Of a DNA stretch of 64,000 nucleotides, positions 27,844-36,527 are shown one piece after another; position 1 is the stretch's first letter, and each line of letters starts with the position of its first letter. This DNA is from Amycolatopsis acididurans (GTDB lineage Bacteria > Actinomycetota > Actinomycetes > Mycobacteriales > Pseudonocardiaceae): NCBI RefSeq assembly GCF_012328925.1, contig NZ_JAAXLS010000007.1, forward strand, positions 62,001 through 126,000, given 5' to 3'. Under the pieces are notes generated by a model. The model worked only from the letters and a program-made list of their open reading frames with translations. It ran no database searches and was not told where the DNA came from. Both the position numbers and the translations under genes were made by a program.

Positions 27844-28470
27844 CTATTTACATGCGGGCGTTTGGTGTGCGCCATATGTAGCCTGCGCCTGGGTGAATCC
27901 TTCCCCCGCACTGCTCGACAGCTGCTGGATCAAGCCCGAGCAGGAGAACGACGTCATATCAAGGTACTGCTGCGCACTCTTGACCGCCTGCTGATTCCAG
28001 TCGACGTTCAGCCGGTCGACGGCATCGGTGGCGACGTCCTTCGGGTACCCCTCGCCTGCCTGGCTCGAGAGCTGCCGGATCAGCCCGTTCCGGGAGAACG
28101 CGGAAAGGCTCAAGTAGCTCTGCGCTGAATTCATCGCCAACTGGACCTGGTAGGGGATCTGCGGCGCGGCAGGTGCCGGCGCAGATGTCTCCGTTGTCAC
28201 GGGCGGTGTCGCGGGTGCGGTTGTCCAGGTGGGTTGGTAGCCATCGTTCGCGGCGCGCGGAACCGTGGTGCCGACGATGGACGGAACCGCGGTGGCGGCG
28301 GCGGTCGGCTCGGGGGTCTTGTTGCCGCCGCTGGCGACCGAGACGATCACGATGATCAGCACAACGAGCCCGCTGACGATCCATGGCCACTTGCGGCGCT
28401 TCTTCGGTGCCGGGGCGGGCGGCTGGTAGGGCTGCTGGGACTGCGGCGGGTAGGGGGTGGGCTGGGACAT
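27844..28470 (-). CDS. membrane-anchored Ltp-domain protein
   Basis: 208 aa: a Pro/Gln-rich cytoplasmic N terminus, one TM helix (WIVSGLVVLIIVIVSVASGG, about residues 31-50), a Thr/Pro/Ala-rich stalk, then two tandem ~45-residue Ltp domains. Unit 1 has AQSYLSLSAFSRNGLIRQL and GEGYPKDVATDAV; unit 2 has AQQYLDMTSFSCSGLIQQL and GEGFTQAQATYG. Ltp of phage TP-J34 is a superinfection-exclusion lipoprotein, but here a TM helix replaces the lipobox. The ATG at 28470 follows AAGGAG. It is the only gene between the att-like repeats. Confidence 0.87.
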   Translation of the reverse strand: MSQPTPYPPQSQQPYQPPAPAPKKRRKWPWIVSGLVVLIIVIVSVASGGNKTPEPTAAATAVPSIVGTTVPRAANDGYQPTWTTAPATPPVTTETSAPAPAAPQIPYQVQLAMNSAQSYLSLSAFSRNGLIRQLSSQAGEGYPKDVATDAVDRLNVDWNQQAVKSAQQYLDMTSFSCSGLIQQLSSSAGEGFTQAQATYGAHQTPACK

Positions 28471-28986
28471 TCGGTCTCCTTCGTTGAACATCGAACTAGT
28501 CGCGCCGAGTAGGACGGGCGTTACCGGTCGTTGCGATATCGAGTCCCAGAGGGTCGGGATAGCCGCGCCGCGCGGGAAGTGCCATTCCCGGTAGTCACTC
28601 GGCGAACAGCACCCACTTCGCCCGCCCGTACCGGGCTTCCAACACGTGGACGCGTCCGATCCACAGCAGCCGGGATGCCGCGAATGCCCGAACGGTTGCT
28701 GGTTCGAGTCCAGCCGGGGAGCACGAACCCCAGGTCAGCCTTGAGGGCGCTTCCCTTCTGTCGGAGGATGGCTTCCAGAGCGCCGGCGTTGGCTTGGGTT
28801 CGCCATCTGCGCTTACGGTAGTAACGCTCGGCAAGCGCTTAGTATCGGTGAGTAGTCCGTGTCGCGACAGCGTGCCGGCTGCAGCCCGCCGAAACGTGCT
28901 CGTGTCGCGGCTTGCTGATCGAGAACGGCGGCCCACTGTCGGTGTGGATACGCGTGGTGACGGGCCACCCCTCCACGGACCAACAG
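28471..28986. other. 516-bp region without a supported gene; holds att-like repeat
   Basis: Contains the second att-like copy (28694-28723). Reverse-strand frames exist, for example one ending at 28595 with LWIGRVHVLEARYGRAKWVL just beyond the repeat, but none has a ribosome site, family motif or consistent codon bias. It may be debris of an integrated element whose integrase is gone. Confidence 0.45.
28694..28723 (+). repeat. att-like repeat, copy 2 (tRNA-Asn 3' fragment)
   Basis: Same orientation as the tRNA, 26 of 26 identical (28694-28719), then AGCA with one G fewer. CGAA also precedes both copies with one base between. No 5' half of a tRNA is present here, so this is a fragment left by site-specific integration or duplication rather than a second tRNA. 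Confidence 0.85.
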
Positions 28987-29736
28987 CTATTCCTCGTCGG
29001 CAGACTCGCGCAGCCGTAAGGCGGGCGAGTTCTCCATGCGCAGCATTTGGACGGCAAGGCTGTTGATCTCGCACCCGTTGGCGATGGAATGCTGGATTCC
29101 GTTGTACATCAGATCCCAGATTCGCCGGTCGGGGTGGAGTTCCGTACGGGTGCGGTCGATACCCCGGCCATCCTCGTCCACGATCTGCAGATAAAGGACC
29201 GCGCCCGCACCATAGCCTTCGATCTTGGTCAGCCGATAGATCTTCAGAAACGTGCCACGGTCGCGGCGTCGTTCATACCACTTTGGCCGGCGTTTCCACT
29301 GCACCCAATCGGCGCCGGCGGAAAGCGTCTGCCGAGCCAGTGGGTCTGCCATCAGGTAGGCGCCGACAACGACTATCAGCCACATCTGCCAAGACAGAAC
29401 CCAATCGAAGGCATGGTATTGCAGGAATACGATGAGGGTGATGCCCAGAATGAGAATTGCGAGCGACCACAGGTAGCGTCGAATGCCTTCCTTCCCGCCA
29501 TACTGAAGCCAAATAAGCGCTGGGCCCATGCCTTCTGGTGGCTGCGCCTGTCGTGGTGGGGTACCCCGCATCGGTTCTCGGGCGTGGTCTTTCGGTAGGT
29601 CGGGCCCAATGAAATCGGGTGCTTCCGGGGGAAAGGGTTGGCCCGTTTCGCGGTCGGGTCTTGGCGGAAGCTCCGGGAGCAATTTGTCGGACAGACGGTC
29701 ACTCTCGCGCCTGTGCCTGCCTCCGTTGCCGGTCAT
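28987..29736 (-). CDS. two-TM membrane protein coupled to WXG100 gene (candidate immunity/accessory)
   Basis: 249 aa. The first ~75 residues are Pro/Arg-rich and probably cytoplasmic. Two adjacent TM helices follow: LAILILGITLIVFLQYHAF and MWLIVVVGAYLMADPLA. A cytoplasmic domain of ~120 residues has KRRPKWYERRRDRGTFLKIY and ends MENSPALRLRESADEE. The ATG overlaps the stop of the WXG100-type gene (ATGA), so the two are made together. No family is recognised. Local base composition is visibly less GC-rich than the housekeeping genes. Confidence 0.8.
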   Translation of the reverse strand: MTGNGGRHRRESDRLSDKLLPELPPRPDRETGQPFPPEAPDFIGPDLPKDHAREPMRGTPPRQAQPPEGMGPALIWLQYGGKEGIRRYLWSLAILILGITLIVFLQYHAFDWVLSWQMWLIVVVGAYLMADPLARQTLSAGADWVQWKRRPKWYERRRDRGTFLKIYRLTKIEGYGAGAVLYLQIVDEDGRGIDRTRTELHPDRRIWDLMYNGIQHSIANGCEINSLAVQMLRMENSPALRLRESADEE

Positions 29737-30983
29737 CGTGCACTCACCGCGTTGGAAAACCCCTGGACAATGTCCGTCGCGAACTTTGCGCCACCGAACC
29801 CACCCATGACGCCAAGGACCAGGGTGCCCACTGGCCCGAATGCCGAGCCCGCAACCGCTCCAACCAGAGCTCCACCGAGCGCGCCACCCCCGATCGCGGC
29901 ACCGGTGTCCGCCGCGGCCCGCGCCCAGCTCTGTTCGCCCTTCCAAGCTCCGTACGCTTCGCTGCCCGCAGTCAGGATTGAACCGACGTACGGCAGAGAA
30001 CGTGCGATTCGAGCCGCCCCGGCGGGCAATGTGAGATCCGTCGAGTGCTCGCCGAGATTCTCGGCCACGCTCCGGCCCGGATATGCCGTCAGTGCCTTCC
30101 GGGCATCCTCGGGAACCGTCTGAACCCACTGCTCGAATTGCTGTGCACGTGTCTGGAGTTTGCCACCGTCGTCGGCCATCTTGGCAGAGCGTTCCAGCAG
30201 CACCTTCGCCCAGTCGGGGTCCTCGACCTGCTTGCCGAGGGCGAAGTTCTTGTAGAACTCAGACTGGGTCTTGAGCCGGTCGGCTTGAGCCAGCGTGAGG
30301 CGGCGGGTGTTTTCCATGGTGCCCACGAATCCCCGCGCTTGCGAGGCCGTGGTGAACCCGATCTTCGTCATGTCCTTCTGCACGGCTTGGCTGGCTGCGC
30401 CGACGACCTGTTGCAGGGCGTGGTGGGCGTTGGCTTCCATGGTGCGGGCGGTCGTGACGATGGCCTTGGCCTCGTTGTATACGGCGACTTTGGCGTTGTA
30501 GTCGGCGATGACCTGGTTGTGTGCGGCAATGGCCCGCTGGTTTTGTTCCATGATCCGCGTCGCCTGCTCGGTGCCGCACGGCCCGGTCGGCAGGAGCGGC
30601 GCCGGTGCGGGCGGGGTGGGGGAGACGATGAACGGTCCGTCCACTTCCAACCCGCCCGCGGTCGCCTTGGCGAGGGCGTCGTCCATGCGGGCCAGGATGG
30701 CGTCGAGGGAATCGGCGAAGTCGTTGAGCGCCCACTGCACCTTGAACGCCTGATCCGACAGGGCGTCGATCTCCGGACGTGTGCCGTTGATCCAGTCAGC
30801 GAATGCATCGTGCGCGGGTCCGTGCCAGGTCGCGTCCGCTGTGGTCAGCGCGCCGCTGAACTTGCTGCCCGCCTGGTAGGCCCCGTCGTAGAGCCGCCCC
30901 AGATAGGCTGCGACTTCTCGGCAGGTGCCTGCCGAGCCGTTCACCGTCGTGTTCAACGCCTGACCCGCCATCGTGTCCCCCAT
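29733..30983 (-). CDS. WXG100-type protein with C-terminal glycine zipper
   Basis: 416 aa. The N-terminal ~110 residues form the helical hairpin of ESX substrates with the W-x-G turn in ATWHGPAHDAFADWI. A long helical middle (residues 130-310) includes NQRAIAAHNQVIADYNAKV. The C terminus has a strong Gly/Ala zipper: AAIGGGALGGALVGAVAG followed by FGPVGTLVLGVMGGFGGAKF. That is a plausible membrane-inserting module. ATG at 30983 follows the upstream stop by 3 bp; ATG at 30971 with GGGGGA upstream is an alternative. Likely a type VII secretion effector. Confidence 0.82.
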   Translation of the reverse strand: MGDTMAGQALNTTVNGSAGTCREVAAYLGRLYDGAYQAGSKFSGALTTADATWHGPAHDAFADWINGTRPEIDALSDQAFKVQWALNDFADSLDAILARMDDALAKATAGGLEVDGPFIVSPTPPAPAPLLPTGPCGTEQATRIMEQNQRAIAAHNQVIADYNAKVAVYNEAKAIVTTARTMEANAHHALQQVVGAASQAVQKDMTKIGFTTASQARGFVGTMENTRRLTLAQADRLKTQSEFYKNFALGKQVEDPDWAKVLLERSAKMADDGGKLQTRAQQFEQWVQTVPEDARKALTAYPGRSVAENLGEHSTDLTLPAGAARIARSLPYVGSILTAGSEAYGAWKGEQSWARAAADTGAAIGGGALGGALVGAVAGSAFGPVGTLVLGVMGGFGGAKFATDIVQGFSNAVSAR

Positions 30984-30986
30984 GTC

Positions 30987-31316
30987 CTACATCGGGCCGG
31001 TTGCGATTGGGGCGTTGTCGCCCTGCACTTCCTCCTGCTCCCGCAGGGTCGCCCCGGCCTGGTTGTTCTCATAGGCCCCGTACGCGCCGTTGGCGATGTT
31101 GACGTTGCCACCGATCTCCTCCGCCAGCGACGCCGCGCCCACAGCCGCACCGATCAAGCCCGCGATCGCGTTCGCCACCACATCCGAGGACGCCCCTGCG
31201 TCCGGCGCGGTGATCTGCTGGTTGCCCACTGCTGCGAGCTCATCGCGTGCGGCGCCCAGGTCCGCGTTCACCTGGGTGAGCCCGTTCGGGTCGTAGCTGT
31301 AACCAGCGTCCGGCAT
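30987..31316 (-). CDS. small helical protein in WXG100 operon
   Basis: 109 aa, starting MPDAGYSYDPNGLTQVNAD. A first helix (LTQVNADLGAARDELAAVGNQ) is followed by a small-residue segment (DVVANAIAGLIGAAVGAASLAEEIG) and a polar tail. Its size and helical pattern fit an ESX partner or chaperone-like small substrate, but no WxG turn is visible. It is 11 bp from the SAV_915-like gene and 3 bp from the WXG100 gene. Upstream in-frame codons lack a ribosome site. Confidence 0.75.
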   Translation of the reverse strand: MPDAGYSYDPNGLTQVNADLGAARDELAAVGNQQITAPDAGASSDVVANAIAGLIGAAVGAASLAEEIGGNVNIANGAYGAYENNQAGATLREQEEVQGDNAPIATGPM

Positions 31317-31327
31317 TTCCCGTCCCC

Positions 31328-31999
31328 TCAGTCGCACTTCTCGCCCATCACGTCGTCCCGCCAGCTCCGCACCGAAGAAGTGTGCCGCGACTGCTCGGCC
31401 AGCACCGGGTTGAACAGCACCCCGTCCGCCTCCGAGCGCTGGGCGGCCTCGCCGATGAGATTCGCTGGGATCGCGACCCACGGCTGATAGGGGCCGCACC
31501 CGGCCACCAACGCTTCCTCGGAGGTGTAGGCCAGCACCATCAGCCGGCCCCGCTTGTCCGGTTGAAGTTCCAGCTGCACGAGGTCGGTCCGGGACCGCAT
31601 CGGCCGGGAGGCGACATACAGCAACTGACGCTCCGCCGGTTCCCGCGGTTCCAGATCCGGCAACTCGGACACCTCCGGCTCCGGATACCGATGCCCCTCC
31701 GGTGGCGCCACGTCCAGGCCCACCACGCTCACCCGCAGCTCATCGCACAATCGGGTGAGTTCGTCGCGCGAGACCGGAACCCACGGCTGGCCAGCGCCGC
31801 ACGCTCCCACGAGGGCTTGAATCGTCGAGAAGGTCAAGACCGCGCGTTCACCGCGGGCCGTCGTCCAGACGTCAACCCCGCCACCGTGGCCGTTCTCTTC
31901 GGCACTTACCAGCAGGAAGATCGCGTCCGGGACTCGCTCCGGGAGGTCATCGACCAGGACTATTCCCGGCGTTGACGTACCCGCCGGTCGCTGGCTCAT
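31328..31999 (-). CDS. SAV_915-like (SseB-type) duplicated-domain protein
   Basis: 223 aa from the ATG at 31999. Two related ~90-residue halves each end in a TxxALVxxCGxxQPW block: FSTIQALVGACGAGQPWVPV and YTSEEALVAGCGPYQPWVAI. This block is the SAV_915-family signature known from actinomycetes. There is no signal peptide. It heads the four-gene WXG100 operon, so a chaperone or regulatory role is possible; none is demonstrated. Confidence 0.8.
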   Translation of the reverse strand: MSQRPAGTSTPGIVLVDDLPERVPDAIFLLVSAEENGHGGGVDVWTTARGERAVLTFSTIQALVGACGAGQPWVPVSRDELTRLCDELRVSVVGLDVAPPEGHRYPEPEVSELPDLEPREPAERQLLYVASRPMRSRTDLVQLELQPDKRGRLMVLAYTSEEALVAGCGPYQPWVAIPANLIGEAAQRSEADGVLFNPVLAEQSRHTSSVRSWRDDVMGEKCD

Positions 32000-32104
32000 T
32001 CGGTCCCACCCGGCTACTCGACACACTCTCCCAAATGCTCACTGTAGTCGGTTCCGTGAAGCAGGCGCACCGCATCAGGGAAGATCGAGAATCAGGCTCG
32101 CGCA

Positions 32105-32566
32105 TCACCCGGCGTCGTCGGTGGCCTTCGGGCTACCGGCGGGCTTCGGGGTTTCTATCTCCGCCTTCACTGCCGGTAGGTACCTTCCGGCGGTCATGCC
32201 CTTGACGAAGTCCGCCAGTTGCCGGAGCGGCGGGAACCGCCACAAAGAGCGGGAATTGGACTCCATCGTCACCTTCGTGCCGGAACCTTCGGGCTCGAAC
32301 GAGATCGTGATGTCGCCGGCCATGGACGACGACGACCTGTCCGTGATGCGCTGGTTGGGCACGAACTCCGTGTACACGTCGAAGCCCTCCATGCGGAGGA
32401 CCGGTGTCTTCGAAACCCAGCTGTAGGAAGTGCCGACACCTTCGTCGGTCTTTTTGACATCCGTGACCTCGAAGTGCATCGTCACGCCTTCCGGCATATA
32501 GCTGGGGTTCTTGACGAGGTCGAACACCTTCTCGACGGGGGCCTCGATGTGGATGCTGCGCTTCAT
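32105..32566 (-). CDS. SRPBCC (START-like) family protein
   Basis: 153 aa. The START-like fold begins KRSIHIEAPVEKVFDLVKNP and continues with GVTMHFEVTDVKKTDEG, then ITISFEPEGSGTKVTMESNS before a long C-terminal helix (FVKGMTAGRYLPAVKAE). ATG at 32566 is favoured by GAGGAGG 10 bp upstream over the GTG at 32575. Such proteins bind hydrophobic ligands or act as cyclases/dehydratases; no specific function can be assigned. Confidence 0.87.
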   Translation of the reverse strand: MKRSIHIEAPVEKVFDLVKNPSYMPEGVTMHFEVTDVKKTDEGVGTSYSWVSKTPVLRMEGFDVYTEFVPNQRITDRSSSSMAGDITISFEPEGSGTKVTMESNSRSLWRFPPLRQLADFVKGMTAGRYLPAVKAEIETPKPAGSPKATDDAG

Positions 32567-32661
32567 GCCGCTCACCCCTCCTCAATGGTTGGTCAGCAAG
32601 CCTCACCGTCTCCTCGCCTCCAGCGGCCGGCTAGAGGCGAAGGACCCGGCGGGACGGCTTT

Positions 32662-33144
32662 CTAGCCGGCAGTGCGCTGAACCGGCATCCGCGGCGTCAG
32701 GCGGATGACCGGGAGTTCCCGGTCGGTGTGCTGCTGGAAGCGGGCGAACCGGCGGGCGGCTCTGATGATCTGCTGCCAGGCTTGCGCGCGCTCGTCTCCG
32801 TGAAGCTGTTCGGCGGTCACCGGGATCGTGCGGCCGTCGATCTCGATCTCGACCTGGTCCGGGTGCGCGGCCATGTTGTAGTACCACGCCGGATTGCCCG
32901 CCGTACCTCCCGCGGCCGCGACGATCAGGTAGCTGCCCTGCCCGCCGGGGAACCAGCAGACCACGGTCTTGCGTTCGATCCCGCTCTTGCGCCCGGTGGT
33001 GGTCAGCACCAGGGCGTCGAAGTTGAAGAACGTGCTGAAGATCTTGCGGACCGGCCGCGTGCTCATCTGCCTGTCCAGCCACCGCGTGACCGGTCCGGTA
33101 GCCAGACGGCTTCCTTGAGTGCCGGCGAGGGTATCGAAGCTCAT
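32662..33144 (-). CDS. F420-dependent nitroreductase-family (DDN-like) oxidoreductase
   Basis: About 160 aa, split beta-barrel of the deazaflavin-dependent (Ddn/PNPOx) family. The DALVLTTTGRKSGIERKT stretch and WFPGGQGSYLIVAAAGG bind the F420 phosphate and Gly-rich loop. NPAWYYNMAAHPDQVEIEI and AWQQIIRAARRFARFQQHT are strong family signatures. Natural substrates (quinones, nitro compounds) are unresolved. ATG 33144 follows GGGA; an ATG 12 bp upstream is possible. Confidence 0.9.
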   Translation of the reverse strand: MSFDTLAGTQGSRLATGPVTRWLDRQMSTRPVRKIFSTFFNFDALVLTTTGRKSGIERKTVVCWFPGGQGSYLIVAAAGGTAGNPAWYYNMAAHPDQVEIEIDGRTIPVTAEQLHGDERAQAWQQIIRAARRFARFQQHTDRELPVIRLTPRMPVQRTAG

Positions 33145-33324
33145 GTGGTGTCCCATCCGTATCGAGGGCGGCGGCCTGCTGGGTGGTGCGTCGTCGGCCG
33201 GCGCCGGGGTGTTCTCCCCGGCAGCACATCGTGGAACCCCTTGCCCGGGCCAGTGCGGAACGTCCACACCAGCCGGGACGTTCGTCCAGTGATTCACTCG
33301 TGAGGGCGCCGCGGGCGTCGGACC

Positions 33325-34083
33325 TCAGATCACCCGTGCCACAGCGAAAATCCGGCGGAACCGGAACCACGTCGTCCCGTCCGGACGCGTCGGGTATGCC
33401 TCGGCCAGCCGCGGCGCCAGTTCCGCGCGGAACTGCGTCCACGCGGCGTCGTCGAGGGCGGCGCGGATCGGGCGCAGGGCCGTGCCGGTGATCCACTCCA
33501 GCACCGCGTCCTTCCCGGTCAGCGGCTGGACGTACGTGGTCTCCCAGACATCCGCGGCACAGCCCGCATCGGTCAGGAGGTTCGCGTAATCCGTCGGCGA
33601 GGCGACCGAGTCCGCCCCGCGCACCGGGCCTATTCGCGAAGCCCACCGCGGGCTTGCCGCCAGCGAACGCGTCAGCACGTGCGACGGCGCGTCGAAATTG
33701 CCCGGCACCTGCATCGCCAGCCACGCGCCCGGCGGCAGCAGACCGGCCCACCGGCGCAGCAGCTCCTCATGCCCTGGCACCCACTGCAGAACAGCATTGG
33801 TCACCACGACATCGGTGTCCACGGCCGGGGACCAGTCGCGGACATCCACCAACTCGGCCTCGACCCCGGCGGCACGGGCCGCCGCGACCATCTCGGGTGA
33901 GCTGTCGCAGGCCTCGATCACCGCGTTCGGCCAGCGTTTGGCCAGGTCGGCCGTCAGATTGCCGGGACCGCACCCCAGATCGACGACACGCCGGGGCGCC
34001 TCCGCGCCGATCCGGCCGAGCAGGTCATGGAACGGGCGCCCGCGAAGATCGGCATACCCCAGATACGCAACCGGATCCCACAC
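33325..34083 (-). CDS. tam: trans-aconitate 2-methyltransferase
   Basis: 252-aa class I SAM methyltransferase that esterifies trans-aconitate, detoxifying an aconitase inhibitor. N-terminal [21 protein letters not shown] and SAM motif [13 protein letters not shown] are Tam signatures; [18 protein letters not shown] and [13 protein letters not shown] are also characteristic. Full length. GTG start. It follows the dnaG pair in the same direction but with no overlap. Confidence 0.9.
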   Translation of the reverse strand: MWDPVAYLGYADLRGRPFHDLLGRIGAEAPRRVVDLGCGPGNLTADLAKRWPNAVIEACDSSPEMVAAARAAGVEAELVDVRDWSPAVDTDVVVTNAVLQWVPGHEELLRRWAGLLPPGAWLAMQVPGNFDAPSHVLTRSLAASPRWASRIGPVRGADSVASPTDYANLLTDAGCAADVWETTYVQPLTGKDAVLEWITGTALRPIRAALDDAAWTQFRAELAPRLAEAYPTRPDGTTWFRFRRIFAVARVI

Positions 34084-34098
34084 AGTACGAGCGTACTG

Positions 34099-34611
34099 CT
34101 ATGCCTCGGGGCGCGCCAGCTTCTCCGCCGCCTCCCGTGCGATGGCCGAGACCGTCTCGACCGAAACCCCACGGTCGGGCCTCGCCTGCAGCACGCTGCC
34201 GTCCCGGCCGGGAATCTTGCGCTGCACGAACCACACCCCGCCGCCGGTCAGCTCGTGCCGGTGCCGCCCGCGGATCGAACCGTCCACCCGCTGCCGCACC
34301 ATCACCGGCAGCTTTCCCGGACGGGGCAAGGCGAAACGCGCCGGTTCGCGATCGGCCAGCAACACCGCCGCGCCCGCGGCGCCGATCTCCTCGGCCTCCA
34401 CCACGGTCAGAATTCCCTCGCGCCACACGGCTTTGCTCACCAGATGCCAGCCGACCCGCCGTCCCTCGGGCAGCCACAGCCCGAGTTCGGTCACCACGAG
34501 ATGCCCGCCGTAGGCCACTTCGGCCGCGGCCAGCGCGTTCTCTCCCGACGCCAGCGATCCGGGGAAATCGTCCGGCAGGGGATCGCCGAGCAGCCGTCGC
34601 ACCCAGCCCAT
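34099..34611 (-). CDS. conserved hypothetical protein downstream of dnaG
   Basis: 170 aa, soluble, no TM or signal peptide. It begins GWVRRLLGDPLPDDFPGSL and contains beta-rich AYGGHLVVTELGLWLPEGR and VWFVQRKIPGRDGSVLQ. A protein of this type follows dnaG in many actinomycetes. The start ATG is 4 bp from the dnaG stop, so it is likely co-transcribed. Function unknown. Confidence 0.82.
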   Translation of the reverse strand: MGWVRRLLGDPLPDDFPGSLASGENALAAAEVAYGGHLVVTELGLWLPEGRRVGWHLVSKAVWREGILTVVEAEEIGAAGAAVLLADREPARFALPRPGKLPVMVRQRVDGSIRGRHRHELTGGGVWFVQRKIPGRDGSVLQARPDRGVSVETVSAIAREAAEKLARPEA

Positions 34612-34615
34612 CGCG

Positions 34616-36502
34616 TCAGTCCATCCCGCCGATCGCCTGCTCCTTGAGCGCCTTGCGGTACTCCTCGAGCGCCACCAGATCGCCGAACAACGCCCGGTAC
34701 TCCTCCTCGGCCTCGATCGGCGACAGCCGTTGCAGCCGGGACTTGATCTCCGCGACCTGCCGTCCGACGAGGTTCTCCTGCACCGCGGCGATCATGCTCC
34801 CGATGTAGCGCACATCGGCTTCTCCCTTGGCGCGCAAGGGTTCCACGGCCAGCTCGGACAGCAGCTGCCGTACCGTCTCTTGTGGAACATACGTACCCGC
34901 GGCGTCGATGAGCGCCGGGCCGGCGAGACCGCTGCTCGCACCGCCCGCCTTGAGCACCGCCCGGTGCACGGCCTCGTAGGCCGGATGCGTGAACGCCTCC
35001 TCGGGCAGCGCGTCGTACTCCGGGCCCGCCATCGCCGGTTCCTGCAACGCCGCCTTGAGCACCTCGCGCTGCGCCAGGTACCGGGGGTCCTTCGCCGGTG
35101 GGCGCGTGATCTCGGCATCGCCGCCGCCGTTCTGCTGCGGCGCCCGCCGCCCCGCCTTGACCGGCTCGCCCTTCCCCGAGGCCGCGCGCACACGCCGGAC
35201 CACCATGTCGGCGTCCTGCCAGCCTGCCCACCACGCGAGTTTCGTCGCGTAGCCGTCCCGTTTCGCCCGGTCCTTGATCTGCCCGACGAGCGGCACGGTG
35301 CGCTGCAGTGCGGCGACCTGCCCGTCGACCGAGTCCAGGTCGTAGTCGGCGAGGATGCTCTTGATCGCGAACTCGAACAGCGGGATCCGGCGGGCGACCA
35401 GATCGCGCACCGCGGCGTCGCCCTTGGCCAGCCGCAGCTCGCACGGGTCCATCCCGTCCGGCGCGACCGCGATGTAGGTCTGGCCGGCGAAGGTCTGCTC
35501 GCCCTCGAACGCCTTGAGCGCCGCCTTCTGGCCCGCCTCGTCGCCGTCGAAGGTGAAGATCACCTCACCGCGGAACGCGTCGTCGTCCATCATCAGGCGC
35601 CGCAGCACCTTCATGTGGTCCTCGCCGAACGCGGTGCCCGAGGACGCGACCGCCGTCGGCACCCCGGCCGCGTGCATGGCCATCACGTCGGTGTAGCCCT
35701 CCACGACGACCACCTGGTGCCGCTTGGCGATCTCGCGTTTGGCCAGGTCCAGCCCGAACAGCACCTGCGACTTCTTGTAGATCGGGCTCTCGCTGGTGTT
35801 GAGGTACTTGGCCTGGATCGGGTCGTCGTCGAACAGCCGCCGCGCGCCGAACCCGACGACGTCGCCGCTGAGGTCCCTGATCGGCCACACCAGCCTGCGG
35901 TGGAACCGGTCGATCGGGCCCTGCCGCCCCTCCTTGATCAGCTGCGCCTTGAGCAGTTCGGCCATCTCGAAACCACGGTTGAGCAGGAACTTCGTCAGCT
36001 TGTCCCAGCCGCTGGGCGCGAACCCGCAGCCGAAGCGCTGCGCGGCGGCCTCGTCGAACCCGCGCTCCTTGAGATAGCTGCGCGCCAGCTCGGCCTCCGG
36101 CGTGCGCAGCTGCTCGGCGTAGAACTCCGCCGCCGCCTTGTGCGCCTCGACCATGCGGGTGCGGGTGCCGCGGTCGCGCTGGATGGTGGCGCCGCCGCCC
36201 TCGTAGGTGAGGCGGAACCCGACGCGGTCGGCCAGCCGCTCGACGGCCTCGACGAACGGGAGGTGGTCGATCTTCATCAGGAACTTGATGACGTCGCCGC
36301 CCTCGCCGCAGCCGAAGCAGTGGAAGGTGCCGTGCGTGGGCCGGACGTTGAACGACGGGGTCTTCTCGTCGTGGAACGGGCACAGCCCCTTCAGCGCCCC
36401 GCCCCCGGCGTTGCGCAGTGCCACGTAGTCACCCACGACCTCGTCGATCCGGTTGCGCTGGCGTACCTCCGCGATGTCACTTTCCCGGATACGACCTGCC
36501 AC
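34616..36502 (-). CDS. dnaG: DNA primase
   Basis: Makes RNA primers at the replication fork; 628 aa from the GTG at 36502. The N-terminal CHC2 zinc domain is CPFHDEKTPSF and FHCFGCGEGGD. The TOPRIM core has VVVEGYTDVMAM and FTFDGDEAGQKAA. The C-terminal helicase-interaction domain runs from about residue 440. The start is chosen because VAGRIRESDIAEV is the usual actinobacterial N terminus; an ATG at 36529 would overlap the divergent sigma gene start. Confidence 0.96.
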   Translation of the reverse strand: MAGRIRESDIAEVRQRNRIDEVVGDYVALRNAGGGALKGLCPFHDEKTPSFNVRPTHGTFHCFGCGEGGDVIKFLMKIDHLPFVEAVERLADRVGFRLTYEGGGATIQRDRGTRTRMVEAHKAAAEFYAEQLRTPEAELARSYLKERGFDEAAAQRFGCGFAPSGWDKLTKFLLNRGFEMAELLKAQLIKEGRQGPIDRFHRRLVWPIRDLSGDVVGFGARRLFDDDPIQAKYLNTSESPIYKKSQVLFGLDLAKREIAKRHQVVVVEGYTDVMAMHAAGVPTAVASSGTAFGEDHMKVLRRLMMDDDAFRGEVIFTFDGDEAGQKAALKAFEGEQTFAGQTYIAVAPDGMDPCELRLAKGDAAVRDLVARRIPLFEFAIKSILADYDLDSVDGQVAALQRTVPLVGQIKDRAKRDGYATKLAWWAGWQDADMVVRRVRAASGKGEPVKAGRRAPQQNGGGDAEITRPPAKDPRYLAQREVLKAALQEPAMAGPEYDALPEEAFTHPAYEAVHRAVLKAGGASSGLAGPALIDAAGTYVPQETVRQLLSELAVEPLRAKGEADVRYIGSMIAAVQENLVGRQVAEIKSRLQRLSPIEAEEEYRALFGDLVALEEYRKALKEQAIGGMD

Positions 36503-36509
36503 GCCCTCG

Positions 36510-36519
36510 ATACTAGTGT
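36510..36519. promoter_or_regulatory. shared divergent -10 region for dnaG and ECF41 sigma gene
   Basis: ATACTAGTGT contains TAGTGT (36514-36519) on the + strand and TAGTAT (complement of 36510-36515) on the - strand, both TANNNT -10 elements overlapping in the palindrome ACTAGT. Each is 7-8 nt from the start of its gene, so both transcripts would be leaderless. Confidence 0.5.
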
Positions 36520-36527
36520 CTGGGGGC

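Noticed and set aside
28595-29074. Reverse-strand 159-aa frame crossing the second att-like repeat
   Set aside because: It reads through the tRNA fragment and the end of the membrane-protein gene with no motif; at most its last ~30 residues could be a gene remnant.
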